The notes: a model not told the origin generated them from the letters alone. 64,000 nt of DNA from Pseudomonas phenolilytica (GCF_021432765.1 NZ_CP058908.1:1008001-1072000), one strand, 5' to 3'. Shown: positions 34,340 through 45,817, counted from the first letter of the stretch. Numbers and translations are program-made.

Positions 34340-35863
34340 TCACTGGTTGGAGGTGGACTGCGCGCGCCAGCGCTCGAAATTCTCACGATCCTGCGAGGTG
34401 GCGAAATCGCCGTTGTCCTGGCCGTCGGTGAGGAACGCCCAGTCCATCCAGGCACCCAGATCGCCATGCAGCGGCGCCTGCATCAGCCCCGGCATCGGCA
34501 GCCAGGCCTGGATGTACTTCTCCGGCTCGTTGTCGAAGATGTCCTTACAGCCGTCGGAGCAGAAGTGGTAGGTGTCGCCCTTGTAGACGGTCTCGCGGTG
34601 GCAGGTCAGCGTCGGGTCGCCCGGCTCGGTGAACAGGGTCGGCAGCTGGCAGCACTGGCACAGCTTGGGCAGGCCGAAGTTGTTGAACGGCGCACCGGTC
34701 GCGGCTTCGTGCTTCTTGATGTGCTCCCAGCGCGGGCGGTAGTACTTGTCGAAGGTGGTCGGGTACTTCTTCGACAGCCAGTCCATGTCCTCCTCGGACG
34801 GCACCCAGACGTGGAACGCGGTGCCGAACTTCCACTGGTACAGCGCCAGCATCAGCTGGTGGGACATGTGGTCGATGGCCTCCTCGGCCTGGTCCCAGTG
34901 CTTGGGCGGACGGATGCCGTAGCGCGCCAGATCCTTGAACAGCGCGCCGCCGTTCTCCACGCCGTAGATGTTCCACGCCTCGCGCCAGCTCATCACGCGC
35001 TTGGGCAGCATGTAGTCCATCATCGTGCTGACCAGGCTCAGCACGCGCACGCCGCGCCAGAACCACTTGTCGATCCAGGCCTGGACGATCGGCAGGTTGT
35101 CCGGGTGCTGTTCGAGCATGAACTTGATGCACTCCAGCCCCAGCGTCATGTGCCGCGCCTCGTCGGACTGCGCCGAGAAGCCGAAGGTGACGGTGGCCAT
35201 GTCGCCGTTGTAGGCGGCGCCGGACATGAACGGCACGAACAGCAGGTTGGTCAGCACGTATTCGAAGCTGAAGCCGATCGCCATCATGAATTCGAACGGC
35301 CCGGCGGACATGGCGTCGTCGAAGAACGAGCGCGCCACCGAGGTGTACCAGATGCGGTCGCGCTGTTCGGCGAAGGCATGGAAGCCGTTGTAGAACTTGT
35401 TGTAGTTCGACAGCGCGTGGATCTGCGTCTGCGCGTGGCGGATCTCGTCGATGGCCTGCATCTGGCAGGCGACCTGGGTGCCAACACCGCGGAACTCGCG
35501 ACCGACACGGGCGAAGCCCTTGTGCGCCGAGTATTCGCCGGGGCTGATGGCCTGCAGGAAAATCTTCAGTGCCGACAGGTAGCGCGCGTCGGTGATGTTC
35601 AGGTGGCCGTTGTTCTGCGCATGGGCGTCGATGATCGCGTAGAACTTGCGCTCCTTCTCCGCCTGGTACTTCCAGTAGGCGTCCATGGTCAGGCGGAACG
35701 GGTCTTCCCACTTGTCCCAGTCGGTGATCTTGATGCCTTCGTAGTCGATGTACGGAAAGATCTCGGCGCTGCTGCGATAGCTCGGCTCCCAGGCCAGGTC
35801 GCGGGTCAGCAGGCGGTATTTTTCCTTCTGGGTCAGTTTCTTGTTCTGGGTCTTCATATCCAT
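34340..35863 (-). CDS. dmpN: Phenol hydroxylase large (alpha) oxygenase subunit P3
   Basis: 507-residue di-iron subunit that hydroxylates phenol to catechol. The six metal ligands can be read as E110, E140/H143 (AIDEIRHAQ), E201 (FSFEYVL) and E235/H238 (SDEARHMT). The C-terminal zinc-binding YHS-like region has CQCCQLP and FCSDGCKDIF. Length is as expected. It is preceded 14 bases upstream by dmpM, the effector protein that controls its activity. Confidence 0.97.
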   Translation of the reverse strand: MDMKTQNKKLTQKEKYRLLTRDLAWEPSYRSSAEIFPYIDYEGIKITDWDKWEDPFRLTMDAYWKYQAEKERKFYAIIDAHAQNNGHLNITDARYLSALKIFLQAISPGEYSAHKGFARVGREFRGVGTQVACQMQAIDEIRHAQTQIHALSNYNKFYNGFHAFAEQRDRIWYTSVARSFFDDAMSAGPFEFMMAIGFSFEYVLTNLLFVPFMSGAAYNGDMATVTFGFSAQSDEARHMTLGLECIKFMLEQHPDNLPIVQAWIDKWFWRGVRVLSLVSTMMDYMLPKRVMSWREAWNIYGVENGGALFKDLARYGIRPPKHWDQAEEAIDHMSHQLMLALYQWKFGTAFHVWVPSEEDMDWLSKKYPTTFDKYYRPRWEHIKKHEAATGAPFNNFGLPKLCQCCQLPTLFTEPGDPTLTCHRETVYKGDTYHFCSDGCKDIFDNEPEKYIQAWLPMPGLMQAPLHGDLGAWMDWAFLTDGQDNGDFATSQDRENFERWRAQSTSNQ

Positions 35864-35877
35864 GGGAAAGTCCTCGC

Positions 35878-36147
35878 TCAGGAGCGCCAGGTCAGGGTCA
35901 GCGAGTCTTCGTCTTCGCAGACGTTGCCCGACAGGGTGATCAGGTTGACGTTCAGCTCCTGCATGTCGAAGCTGCGGCCGATCTGCTCCTCGATGGTTTC
36001 GCGGTTGATCACCAGCTGGCCGGGAGCGTCGATCTTGACCATCGCCGGTTCGCGGTTGACCACCGCCTCGGGGTTGTCGAGTTCGATGGCCTCGATGATC
36101 GGGCGGGTTTCTTCGTTGGCTTGCAATGCGATGAATACGGTGGACAT
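35878..36147 (-). CDS. dmpM: Phenol hydroxylase effector protein P2
   Basis: 89-residue cofactorless coupling protein that binds the oxygenase and allows turnover. Start ATG 36147 (MSTVFIALQANEE), since the longer frame overlaps dmpL. Family marks: EAIELDNPEAVV, INRETIEEQIGR and LSGNVCEDEDSLTLTW. Standard length and place between dmpL and dmpN. Confidence 0.94.
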   Translation of the reverse strand: MSTVFIALQANEETRPIIEAIELDNPEAVVNREPAMVKIDAPGQLVINRETIEEQIGRSFDMQELNVNLITLSGNVCEDEDSLTLTWRS

Positions 36148-36158
36148 GTCGAAGCTCC

Positions 36159-37151
36159 TCAGATGACCACGCCGGTCTTGTCGAGACGCGCCTTGAAGGC
36201 GTCCAGTTGTTCGCTGACGATGTCCTCGGCCTGTTCGGCGAAGACCTGGCGCACCAGCGGCAGCAGCGCCGGCACCGCGCGTTCGCGCCAGACGCCGACC
36301 CAGGCCTGCAGCTGCTCGCGATTGGCCTCGGATTCGGCGGCAGCGGTCTTGATCACCGCATCGACCCACTTGCGGGTCTCCTCGAACCAGTCGCTCATGA
36401 ACTGGGTGAGCATGGCCACCGCCGAACCGCCGTTGGCGGCGAAGTGCTCATCGACGATGCGCGCGTAGACCAGCGGATAAAGCAGGCCGTCGAGCACCAG
36501 GTTCTGCGCCACGAACGACTCGAACGGGTCGCGCAGCACCAGGGTGTCTTCGACATAGCGGCGCAGTTCCTGCCAGGCCGCACCTTGCATCCAGGCCGCC
36601 TTGCCGGCGTCCAGCGCCTCGGTGCCGCCCAGCAGCAAGCCAATGCGCGACAGGTACTGGGCGGTGCCCAGGTTGTCCATCGCGTGGTAGATGCACGGCT
36701 GGGTGAAGATCGCGCTGTAGCCGTAGCCGCAGATGAAGGTGTTGTTCAGGTTGGCGCCCCAGGCGGCGTGGCGCAGCGGCACCAGCAGCTCCAGCGCGGC
36801 GGTGCGCACCGCCTCGGGCAGCAGCTCGACCAGCCCGCGCGACTCGACGAAGGTGAAGTTGGCCTCGGTGGTTTCCTGCTGGCGCGCGCGCGTCAGGGTG
36901 TAGGTGCTGTAGTAGAACTGACGCGGGTCTTTCAGCGCGTACCAGTCGCGCATGACGATCTTGCTGATGGCCGGGTCGTAGAGTTCCTGGTCCGGGTCCC
37001 AGGTCGGCCGGTAGTGCAGGTTTTCCGCGGCCTGGATGTCGTAGCTGCCTTCCTGGTAGCGCGAGGCGGGCTTGTCGCCGAAGCGCCGGGCCAGATGGTC
37101 GAAGGTCTGGCGCAGTGGCTGAATGCTGACCGTGCGTAGATCGATTTGCAT
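36159..37151 (-). CDS. dmpL: Phenol hydroxylase beta oxygenase subunit P1
   Basis: 330-residue beta subunit of the oxygenase. It shares the helical fold of the alpha subunit but lacks a full set of iron ligands. Characteristic: IDLRTVSIQPLRQTF at the start, ASRYQEGSYDIQ, FICGYGYSAIFTQP and MLTQFMSDWFEET. It starts 45 bases after dmpK and ends 11 bases before dmpM. Length matches DmpL. Confidence 0.95.
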   Translation of the reverse strand: MQIDLRTVSIQPLRQTFDHLARRFGDKPASRYQEGSYDIQAAENLHYRPTWDPDQELYDPAISKIVMRDWYALKDPRQFYYSTYTLTRARQQETTEANFTFVESRGLVELLPEAVRTAALELLVPLRHAAWGANLNNTFICGYGYSAIFTQPCIYHAMDNLGTAQYLSRIGLLLGGTEALDAGKAAWMQGAAWQELRRYVEDTLVLRDPFESFVAQNLVLDGLLYPLVYARIVDEHFAANGGSAVAMLTQFMSDWFEETRKWVDAVIKTAAAESEANREQLQAWVGVWRERAVPALLPLVRQVFAEQAEDIVSEQLDAFKARLDKTGVVI

Positions 37152-37196
37152 GTGCTGTCTCCCTGGGGCGCCGCGCCGCTGGCGGGCGCCGTTGTT

Positions 37197-37490
37197 CTAG
37201 TGCTTGAAACGAACCTTGGTGGCATCGGCCAGTCGCCAATTCCACTGCGCGGCATCGGAGCCGTCGTCGAGCACGCCGGCTTCCGGCGGCAGGACTTCCA
37301 CCGCGTTGGCGGTGCAGAACTCGATGAAGGCCTCGTAGGTCAGGATCATTTCGACGAACAGCTCCGGCTCGCCGATGGCGAAGTCGAACTCGACGAATTC
37401 ACCGCCCCGGCTGCCGGTGATGCGCACGTAGCGCTTGCGCGTATCCAGCTCGGCCGGCGTCATGTCCAGCGCGTGTTCGGGCGTGCTCAT
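37197..37490 (-). CDS. dmpK: Phenol hydroxylase assembly protein P0
   Basis: 97-residue accessory protein that helps insert iron into, or assemble, the hydroxylase. DmpK-family features: KRYVRITGSRGGEFVEFDF, LFVEMILTYEAFIEFC and the C-terminal WRLADATKVRF. It lies 10 bases after the dioxygenase gene and 45 before dmpL. In classical dmp operons it is the first gene; here it is second. Confidence 0.92.
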   Translation of the reverse strand: MSTPEHALDMTPAELDTRKRYVRITGSRGGEFVEFDFAIGEPELFVEMILTYEAFIEFCTANAVEVLPPEAGVLDDGSDAAQWNWRLADATKVRFKH

Positions 37491-37500
37491 GGCCGGCTCC

Positions 37501-38430
37501 TCACGTCACGACGGTCAGGAAGGTTTCGTGCAGCTTGCGTTGCGGGTAGTCCAGCCCCTGGCCGAAGTTGTCGAACGTCCAGGTGATCGGCTCGTAGTCG
37601 GGGTACGGCTGATAGCCGCCCATGAAGGTCTCGAAGCGGTTGCCGGACGGGTCCCAGGCATAGATGGTGCAGCCGCGGGTGACGCCGTGGCGGGTCGGGC
37701 CGATGTCCACCTCGACGGCGTTCATCGACATGATGTCGCCGGCGCGCAACACCTGCTCCCAGCTCTCCATCAGGAACGAGCAGTGGTGCAGCTTGCCCGG
37801 CTCGGGGTATTCGGCGAAGGCGATGTCGTGGACCTTGTGCGAGCAGGACAGCCAGATCGCCGCTTCGCCTTCGCCATCCGGGGCGAGCACGCGTTCGACC
37901 AGATAGAAGCCCAGCACTTCGGTGAATATCTTCTTCACTTCGGCGACGTTCGGCCCGTACATCAGCGCGTGGTCAAGACGTACCGGACCGATGCCGTGCT
38001 CGCGGGCCTGGGTCCAGGGTGCCGGGTTCACCAGGCCGGCGCCGTTGCCGATGATGGTCTTCTCGGCATACAGCTCCATCAGGTGCCCGGAGGGCAGTTC
38101 GAAGCGCACGCGCTCGCCGGTTTCCAGCATCTCGCCGGCGGGGATGCGGGTGGTTTGCAGGCCATAGGCGCGCAGGTCGGCGTCGAGTTTTTCCAGGGTG
38201 GCGCGGTCGAGCACCTTGAAGCCGAAGAAGTCGAGACCGGCGCTGTCGGCCTCGCGGATCACGTAGGAGTTGTGGTCGCGTTCATCCCAGCATTTGAAGT
38301 AGACGCGACCCTGCGCGTCGCGGCCGGTTTCCACCAGACCGAGGACGTCGCGGTAGAACCGTACCGCTTCTTCCAGATTGAGCACACGGACCTGGGCATG
38401 GCCCGGCCTCAACACACCTGTCATCGCCAT
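37501..38430 (-). CDS. dmpB: Catechol 2,3-dioxygenase
   Basis: 309-residue extradiol dioxygenase (XylE/DmpB) that cleaves catechol to 2-hydroxymuconic semialdehyde. Iron ligands are H154, H216 and E267; H201, H248 and Y257 match the other XylE active-site positions with a constant offset. Sequence similarity to XylE is close throughout (VLRPGHAQ, RLDHALMYG, GPTRHGVT, DPSGNRFE). It is the promoter-proximal gene, ahead of the hydroxylase genes, the reverse of the usual order, where dmpB follows dmpQ. Second in-frame ATG at 38424 is possible. Confidence 0.95.
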   Translation of the reverse strand: MAMTGVLRPGHAQVRVLNLEEAVRFYRDVLGLVETGRDAQGRVYFKCWDERDHNSYVIREADSAGLDFFGFKVLDRATLEKLDADLRAYGLQTTRIPAGEMLETGERVRFELPSGHLMELYAEKTIIGNGAGLVNPAPWTQAREHGIGPVRLDHALMYGPNVAEVKKIFTEVLGFYLVERVLAPDGEGEAAIWLSCSHKVHDIAFAEYPEPGKLHHCSFLMESWEQVLRAGDIMSMNAVEVDIGPTRHGVTRGCTIYAWDPSGNRFETFMGGYQPYPDYEPITWTFDNFGQGLDYPQRKLHETFLTVVT

Positions 38431-38518
38431 TTCTTGTCTCCGTTATTGGCTAATGAGGCTTGGTTTCGGTCTGCCTGGCGGCACACCGTAGACCTTTCTG
38501 TTGTTGCAGCAGAGGTAG

Positions 38519-38534
38519 TGCAGGGACGGTGCCA
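38519..38534 (-). promoter_or_regulatory. Sigma54 (-24/-12) promoter of the phenol operon
   Basis: On the minus strand TGGCAC-N5-CTGCA, very near the RpoN consensus (TGGCAC-N5-TTGCA), with GG and GC elements ten bases apart. The start point would be near 38508, about 77 bases before dmpB. An IHF site and candidate activator sites lie upstream in the right order. Confidence 0.78.
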
Positions 38535-38541
38535 ACTCCTT

Positions 38542-38554
38542 TAATTCATTGATT
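38542..38554 (-). promoter_or_regulatory. IHF site between UAS and sigma54 promoter
   Basis: Minus strand AATCAATGAATTA fits the IHF consensus WATCAA-N4-TTR exactly. It lies in an AT-rich stretch between the -24/-12 element and the distal sites, as in other XylR/DmpR-type promoters, where IHF bends DNA to bring the activator to the polymerase. Confidence 0.72.
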
Positions 38555-38598
38555 TACATAGGTTTTAAGCTAAACAAGGTGCATCGCGAAGCGGCGCT

Positions 38599-38648
38599 GG
38601 ACTTACGTTTATGTCCAACCGCCCTCGCCGCCTTACAAAAACGTAAAG
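38599..38648 (-). promoter_or_regulatory. Candidate DmpR upstream activating sites
   Basis: Two imperfect palindromes about 100-140 bases upstream of the likely start: GGACTTACGTTTATGTCC (38599-38616) and CTTACAAAAACGTAAAG (38632-38648). TTACGTTT (38603-38610) is also the exact reverse complement of AAACGTAA (38639-38646). Position fits activator sites for this class; sequence differs from the TTGATC-type XylR/DmpR sites, so assignment is tentative. Confidence 0.5.
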
Positions 38649-38733
38649 CCTGCTGGCCGTTCATGGTCGACGGCGCGCGGCAATGCGCCGGAAATCACCG
38701 GCAATCGGCCGCCGCACGGCGGTTTGCGTGAGG

Positions 38734-38761
38734 AAAAAGCCTGCGCTGAAATGCCGCAGGC
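38734..38761 (-). terminator. Intrinsic terminator of dmpR
   Basis: On minus: GCCTGCG, nine-base loop, CGCAGGC, then TTTTT. A second strong hairpin directly upstream (38759-38794; GGCCAGCC-GGCGGAC paired with GTCCGCTGGCTGGCC, one mismatch) may add to it. It separates dmpR from the sigma54 operon lying downstream in the same direction. Confidence 0.85.
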
Positions 38762-38847
38762 CAGCCGGCGGACGAAAATGTCCGCTGGCTGGCCGCATCG
38801 GCAGGGAGAACCGCGGGAGGTGTTCGTTTTGGTCAGGTACGCGGGCC

Positions 38848-40512
<1,665 letters not shown>

Positions 40513-40636
40513 GGTCTTTTCAAGGCATCCCGGGTATCGGCCCATGATTATTGTTATTCCTGTTTGATGCTGCTTCTGGTACCGCCAATCCTTCGTTTGT
40601 AAGCGCACCGCCCTGGATTGTCACATGGGCTTTAGT

Positions 40637-42094
40637 CTAGGCGCCCAGCGCCGTACAGGCCTGCTTGACGCTGGCATAGGCGGCGCGCACCAGCGGCACG
40701 CTGCGTTCGCGCTGCTGTTCCAGCGCACCGTTCTGCGCGGCCGCCAGCAACGGATCGCGCTGCGCACGGTAGTCGAGCAGCGCCTGGCGCAGTTGCGCCA
40801 GCGCTTCGCGACGCACACTGGCCGGCAGCTGGGCGAGCAGTCCGTCGACCTCGGCGTCGAGCCGCTGGATGCGCTGCACGTGCGGCAGCATCTGCTCACG
40901 ATTGCGCGCGTTGATCACCATGATGGTGTGCGCGCGGGTTTCCTCGACGGCTTCGAGCAGGCTGGCGTAGGCGTCACGGTTGACGTCGATACGGTTGGCC
41001 AGGCTCTTGAGTTCCACCAGCCCGAGCATCAGCTCGCGCAGCCCCTTGTTGCAGTCGTTGACCTTGCTGTCCAGCGTGCCGGCGAGCTGCGCCACCTCGC
41101 TGGAATCGTCAAGCAGCTGGCCGGCGCTACGTGCCTGGCTGTCGGCGTTGTCGGCGATGACCTGCACCGCACTGACGGTGTCCTGCGCGGTGGCGGCAAT
41201 GCCGCCGAGCACCTCGGCCGCGGCGGTGGAGCGCGCCACCCCCTCGTCTGTGCCGCGTCGCGCGCCGGCCAGGCGCTGGTCGAGGCTGTCGATACCCTGG
41301 ACGATCAACGAGATGATCTCGCCGACGCTGAGCGTGGCATTGCCGGTGCTTTCGGCCAGCTTGCGCACTTCGTCGGCAACCACGCTGAAGCCGCGGCCCT
41401 GCTCGCCGGCGCGCGCCGCCTCGATGGCGGCATTGAGCGCCAGCAGGTTGGTCTGCCCGGCGATGCCCTGGATGATCGCGACGATCTCGCCGATGCGCCC
41501 GACCTGCTTGCGCACGCCGTCGAATTCCTCACCGACGGCGGTGACGTTGGCCGACAGGTCGAGCATGGCACCAGCCACCTGGCGCACCTGCGCGCCGCCG
41601 CCGGACACCTGCTCGCGCGCGCTGGTACTGGCTGCGGCCAGGCCCAGCGCCTGCTGCAGGGTGGCACGCGCCTGGTCGGCCATGTCCTCGACGCGCCCGC
41701 GCGAATCGCGCGCCAGGGCCGACTGCTTGTCGGCGGTGGCCACCGCCTCGGTGAAGCCGGACACCAGCGTGCCGGTGGCGACGGTCAGGTCGCAGGCCAG
41801 TTTGCTCATGTGCTTGACCGCCTCGACCTTACCCTGCAGCACCTGTTGCAGCAGATCGAGCGAGCGCCGGGCGTCGCCGCCGGCATCCTGCGGGTCGTCG
41901 AGCAGCGCGCGGATGCCGTCGATGCGCGCGGTGAGTGCCCGTTCGCGACGCGCCACGCCGGTCAGCAGCAGCAGGCCGAGCGGCACCAGCAGCGCCAGCC
42001 ACAACCCGCGCAGCTGCAGGGCATCGAGCCCGCCGAGGCAGGCAACGCCGGCCAGCGCCAGCATCGCGATCCAGTCCTGGGGATATCGATTCAT
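40637..42094 (-). CDS. Methyl-accepting chemotaxis protein without periplasmic sensor
   Basis: 485-residue chemoreceptor. Two closely spaced N-terminal helices (about residues 8-46) are joined by only a few residues, so there is no periplasmic ligand domain and no clear HAMP. The signalling domain carries the conserved tip [20 protein letters not shown] and [12 protein letters not shown]-terminal region of about 130 residues (from [15 protein letters not shown]) is extra and could be a cytoplasmic sensing module. ATG 42094. It lies between dmpR and the RND module on the same strand, suggesting a role in taxis towards aromatic or hydrophobic compounds, which is inference. Confidence 0.88.
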   Translation of the reverse strand: MNRYPQDWIAMLALAGVACLGGLDALQLRGLWLALLVPLGLLLLTGVARRERALTARIDGIRALLDDPQDAGGDARRSLDLLQQVLQGKVEAVKHMSKLACDLTVATGTLVSGFTEAVATADKQSALARDSRGRVEDMADQARATLQQALGLAAASTSAREQVSGGGAQVRQVAGAMLDLSANVTAVGEEFDGVRKQVGRIGEIVAIIQGIAGQTNLLALNAAIEAARAGEQGRGFSVVADEVRKLAESTGNATLSVGEIISLIVQGIDSLDQRLAGARRGTDEGVARSTAAAEVLGGIAATAQDTVSAVQVIADNADSQARSAGQLLDDSSEVAQLAGTLDSKVNDCNKGLRELMLGLVELKSLANRIDVNRDAYASLLEAVEETRAHTIMVINARNREQMLPHVQRIQRLDAEVDGLLAQLPASVRREALAQLRQALLDYRAQRDPLLAAAQNGALEQQRERSVPLVRAAYASVKQACTALGA

Positions 42095-42117
42095 GCGGGT
42101 CTCCTGGCCGGGTCGGT

Positions 42118-44553
42118 TCAGGCCGTCACGCCGGCTGGCTGGGGCTGGCTGCGCAGCACCGGTGCGGCCATTGGACGGAACAGGAAGTGCGCCAGCGCCG
42201 GCAGCAGGATCAGCGCGCCGAGCATGTTCCAGATGAACATGAAGGCGAGCAGGATGCCCATGTCGGCCTGGAACTTGATCGGCGACCAGACCCAGGTGGC
42301 CACGGCGATGCCGAGGGTGATGCCGGTCAGCACCACCACCTTGCCGGTGAAGGTCAGCGCCTTGTAGTAGGCCTCGGACAGCGAGCGGCCGGCGCGCAGC
42401 TGCGCCAGGGTCACGGTCATCACGTACAGCGCATAGTCCACACCAATACCCACGCCGAGGGCGATCACCGGCAGGGTGGCGACCTTGACGCCGATGTTCA
42501 GCCAGACCATCAGCGCCTCGCAGAGCACCGAGGTGATCATCAGCGGCACCACGGCACAGACCACCGCGCGCCACGAACGGAAGGTGATGAAGGCCAGCAC
42601 GATCACCGCCGCGTAGACCAGGAACAGCATCTGCACGTTGGCCTTCTTCACCACGATGTTGGTGGCCGCCTCGATGCCGGCGTTGCCGGCGGCGTTGAGG
42701 AAGCGGATCTCGTCGCTGCCGTAACGGGCGGCAAAGGCTTCGACGGTGTTGACCACGCTGGTCAGGGTGTCGGCCTTGTGGTCCTTGAGGTAGGCATAGA
42801 CCGTCAGCAGGTCGCAGTTCTGGTTGAACATCTCACGCGGGGCGCGGGTGATGATGGCGTTGAGCATGTCCTGCGAGCGCGGCATCTCGAACCATTTCAT
42901 GCTGCCTTCGTTCATCCCGGCGTTGGCCACCTTGGCCAGCCCGGCCAGCGAGCTGGTGGTCTCCACGCCCGGCAGCTGCTGCAGCTCGCGCTCCAGCGCA
43001 TCCACGGCACTCAGGGTGCTGTAGTGGGCGCAGGCGTACTGCGGGGTCTTGACCATGACGATGTAGACGTCGCTGCTCGCCGCGTAGTTGGCGACCATGA
43101 AGGCGTTGTCCTGGTTGTAGCGCGAGTCGGCGCGCAGCTCCGGCGCACCGGGATCGGTGTCGCCGATCTTCAGCTGGAAGCTGAATGCCAGGCCGACCGC
43201 ACCGAACACCACACCCAGCGCCACCGCCGCACCGGCCCAGGGCATGCGGGTGAACAGGTCGAGGAAGGCCCAGAACGGGTGCTTGCGATGCTGCGGATCG
43301 TTGGCCTCCGTCAGTTCGGCCTTGAGGCTGCGCTGGGCGGCGACCGGGCTGACGCCGGTGTAGGACAGCAGGATCGGCAGCAGCACCAGGTTGGTGAAGA
43401 TCAGCACGGCGACGCCGATGCTGGCGGTAATGGCCAGATCCTGGATGACCTGGATGTCGATCACCATCAGCACGGCGAAACCCACCGCGTCGGCCAGCAG
43501 CGCGGTGAGGCCGGCGAGGAACAGGCGGCGGAAGGTGTAGCGCGCCGCCACCAGCTTGTGGGTGCCGCGGCCGACGTCCTGCATGATGCCGTTCATCTTC
43601 TGCGCGCCGTGGCTCATGCCGATGGCGAACACCAGAAACGGCACCAGCACTGAGTACGGGTCCAGCTCGTAGCCGAGCGTCGGCAACAGGCCGAGCAGCC
43701 AGACCACTGCCACCAGCGAGCAGGCCACCACCAGCAGGGTGCTGCGCAGGCAACGGGTGTACCAGTAGAGCACCGCGGTGCAGATGACGATAGCGGCGGC
43801 GAAGAACACCAGCACCTGGCGCAGGCCGTCGATCAGGTCGCCGACTACCTTGGCGAAGCCGGTGACGTGGATGGCGATCTGGTCCGACTGGTACTTGTTG
43901 CGCAGTTCCTCGATGCGCTGCGACAGCGCGTGGTAATCGATGCGCTCGCCGGTCTCGGCGATGCGCTCCTGCAGCGGCACCAGGATGATGCTGGACTGGT
44001 AGTTGGCCGCCACCAGCTGGCCGATCTCGCCGGAACGCTCAACGTTGATGCGCACCTGTTCGAGGCTTGCCGGCGAGCCGTCGTAATCGTCGGGAATCAC
44101 CGGGCCGCCGTCGAGGCCGTCCTCGGTGACGCCGGTCCAGCGCACCGCCGGCGCCCACAGCGATTTCATGTACGGGCGGTCGACGCCAGGCAGCAGAAAC
44201 ACTTCGTCGCTGAGCTTGCGCACGGTGTCCAGGTACTCGTCATCGAAGATGCTGCCGTCTTTCGCCTCCACCGCGATGCGCAGCGTGTTGCCCATGCCGG
44301 CCAGCTGCTTGCGGTTCTCCAGGAAGTTGGCGATGTACGGATGGCTGGTTGGAATCATCTTCTCGAACGCCGCGTTGAGCGACAGGCCGAGCGCCTGATA
44401 GCCGAGCACCAGGGTGACGAACAGGCACAGGCAGACGATGACCAGACGGTTGTTGAACAGCACGCGCTCGGCGAGGGTGCCGGACTGGCGGTCGAAGTCC
44501 TTGATGTCACCGATGACCAGGTCGGTGGGTACGGACGGCATGTGGCTCATCAT
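42118..44553 (-). CDS. RND-superfamily (MMPL-like) exporter
   Basis: 811-residue membrane protein with about 12 helices in two sets, each preceded by a large periplasmic domain. It belongs to the COG1033 'predicted exporter of the RND superfamily' group, not the drug-efflux trimers (too short). Seen: [15 protein letters not shown] and the second-half equivalent [16 protein letters not shown], the conserved helix-4-type segments. It ends the operon DUF1302-DUF1329-YCF48-RND, a recurrent set in Pseudomonas near catabolic genes for hydrophobic compounds. Substrate unknown; it overlaps the YCF48 gene by four bases. Confidence 0.88.
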   Translation of the reverse strand: MMSHMPSVPTDLVIGDIKDFDRQSGTLAERVLFNNRLVIVCLCLFVTLVLGYQALGLSLNAAFEKMIPTSHPYIANFLENRKQLAGMGNTLRIAVEAKDGSIFDDEYLDTVRKLSDEVFLLPGVDRPYMKSLWAPAVRWTGVTEDGLDGGPVIPDDYDGSPASLEQVRINVERSGEIGQLVAANYQSSIILVPLQERIAETGERIDYHALSQRIEELRNKYQSDQIAIHVTGFAKVVGDLIDGLRQVLVFFAAAIVICTAVLYWYTRCLRSTLLVVACSLVAVVWLLGLLPTLGYELDPYSVLVPFLVFAIGMSHGAQKMNGIMQDVGRGTHKLVAARYTFRRLFLAGLTALLADAVGFAVLMVIDIQVIQDLAITASIGVAVLIFTNLVLLPILLSYTGVSPVAAQRSLKAELTEANDPQHRKHPFWAFLDLFTRMPWAGAAVALGVVFGAVGLAFSFQLKIGDTDPGAPELRADSRYNQDNAFMVANYAASSDVYIVMVKTPQYACAHYSTLSAVDALERELQQLPGVETTSSLAGLAKVANAGMNEGSMKWFEMPRSQDMLNAIITRAPREMFNQNCDLLTVYAYLKDHKADTLTSVVNTVEAFAARYGSDEIRFLNAAGNAGIEAATNIVVKKANVQMLFLVYAAVIVLAFITFRSWRAVVCAVVPLMITSVLCEALMVWLNIGVKVATLPVIALGVGIGVDYALYVMTVTLAQLRAGRSLSEAYYKALTFTGKVVVLTGITLGIAVATWVWSPIKFQADMGILLAFMFIWNMLGALILLPALAHFLFRPMAAPVLRSQPQPAGVTA

Positions 44554-45698
44554 TGGACTCTCTCTGCAAGTGCAGTGGGTTCGGCCAGCGCGGCGGGTTC
44601 GACGCGGACCAGCCCGCGCGTGCCGGCCAGCACCAGCGCGCCATCGTGGGTCTGCAGCAGGCTGGTGATGCTGGTTGCGGCGGCGGCCGGCAGGGTGGTG
44701 AAGCTCTGTCCGCCGTCGACGCTGTGCAGCAGGCGGCCGCTTTCGTCGGCCAGCAGCAGCGCACCGTCGCCCAGGCTCAGCGCGGCATTCACGGTGTTCT
44801 CCTGGCCCAGCTCGACGCGTTGCCAGCTGGCGCCGCCGTCGGCGCTGCGCCAGGCGTTGCCGCGCAGGCCGTAGGCCAGCAGGGCATCGCCGCCCAGTTC
44901 GAGCGCGCCGAAGAAGGTGCCGGCGTAGGGCGTCTGCACCGCGGCAAAGTGCGCGCCGGCATCCACCGAGCGGAACAGTGCGCCCTGCTCGCCGGCGATC
45001 AGCAGCGCGTCACCGGCAATCTGCACCTGATACAGGTGCTTACCGCGCGGGTTGGGAATCTGCCCGACCAGCGACTGCCAGTGCTGTCCGCCGTCGGTGG
45101 TGTACAGCGCGATGCCGTAGGCGCCGACCGCGTAGCCGCGCTGTTCGTCGGCAAAGCGCACGCCGAGGAAGGGTTTGTCCGGGCCATCGGTCACGAGAAA
45201 TTCCGCACTGCGCAGCGCCGCCGCGGCGCCCTCCTCGCCGGCGTCGGCACGCCGCTTGGCGTCGTCGCGGATGATCAGCGCCGCCTGCTTGCCGTCGAGC
45301 TGGCGCGTCCAGCTTTCGCCGCCGTCGCTGCTGTGCAGCACCACGCCGCTGTGGCCGACCGCCCAGCCGTGACTGGCGGAGGCGAAATGCACGTCGGTCA
45401 GCGCCACGCTTACCGGCACGCTGCGCGCCTGGCGCCAGCTGCGTCCGGCATCGTCGGAGAGCAGCACGATGCCGCGTTCGCCCACCGCCACCAGGCGTTC
45501 GCCGGCACGGCTGACCGCCAGTTGCAGGCTGTGCTGGGCACGCGCGCTTTCCCGCGCCGGGAGGTCGAGCAGGTCGGGAACGGTCTGCCCGCCGGCCGCG
45601 TGGGAGAGGCCTGCCAGGCAGGTCAGGGAGAACAGGGCAGCGGCCAGGGCCGTGCGCCGGTGGAGCGGAATCAGCGCGTGCATGGTACGTACTCGCAT
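44550..45698 (-). CDS. YCF48/BNR-repeat periplasmic protein
   Basis: 382-residue protein with a signal peptide (cleavage after LAGLSHA, about residue 35) and beta-propeller repeats of the YCF48/BNR type: LLSDDAGRSWRQ, LHSSDGGESWTR, LYTTDGGQHWQS, FRSVDAGAHF, WRSADGGASWQR and LHSVDGGQSF. These Asp-box repeats suggest a six- or seven-bladed propeller in the periplasm. The gene overlaps the RND gene (ATGA) and follows the DUF1329 gene. It probably works as a partner of the RND protein; biochemical role unknown. A later ATG (MHALIPLHRR) may be the start. Confidence 0.85.
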   Translation of the reverse strand: MRVRTMHALIPLHRRTALAAALFSLTCLAGLSHAAGGQTVPDLLDLPARESARAQHSLQLAVSRAGERLVAVGERGIVLLSDDAGRSWRQARSVPVSVALTDVHFASASHGWAVGHSGVVLHSSDGGESWTRQLDGKQAALIIRDDAKRRADAGEEGAAAALRSAEFLVTDGPDKPFLGVRFADEQRGYAVGAYGIALYTTDGGQHWQSLVGQIPNPRGKHLYQVQIAGDALLIAGEQGALFRSVDAGAHFAAVQTPYAGTFFGALELGGDALLAYGLRGNAWRSADGGASWQRVELGQENTVNAALSLGDGALLLADESGRLLHSVDGGQSFTTLPAAAATSITSLLQTHDGALVLAGTRGLVRVEPAALAEPTALAERVQ

Positions 45699-45817
45699 CC
45701 GACTCCCGCCTCCGCTGCGCCGCCAAGCGGGGCGCCTGCGGGCGGGAAAGTCATGAGAGGGAACTCCGGCCCCTGCCGGCGGCAGGGGAACCGGGACTAC
45801 AGCCTGGGTTTCGCGGT

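Noticed and set aside
34466..36166. 566-codon plus-strand open frame
   Set aside because: Antisense of dmpN, which has all di-iron ligands.
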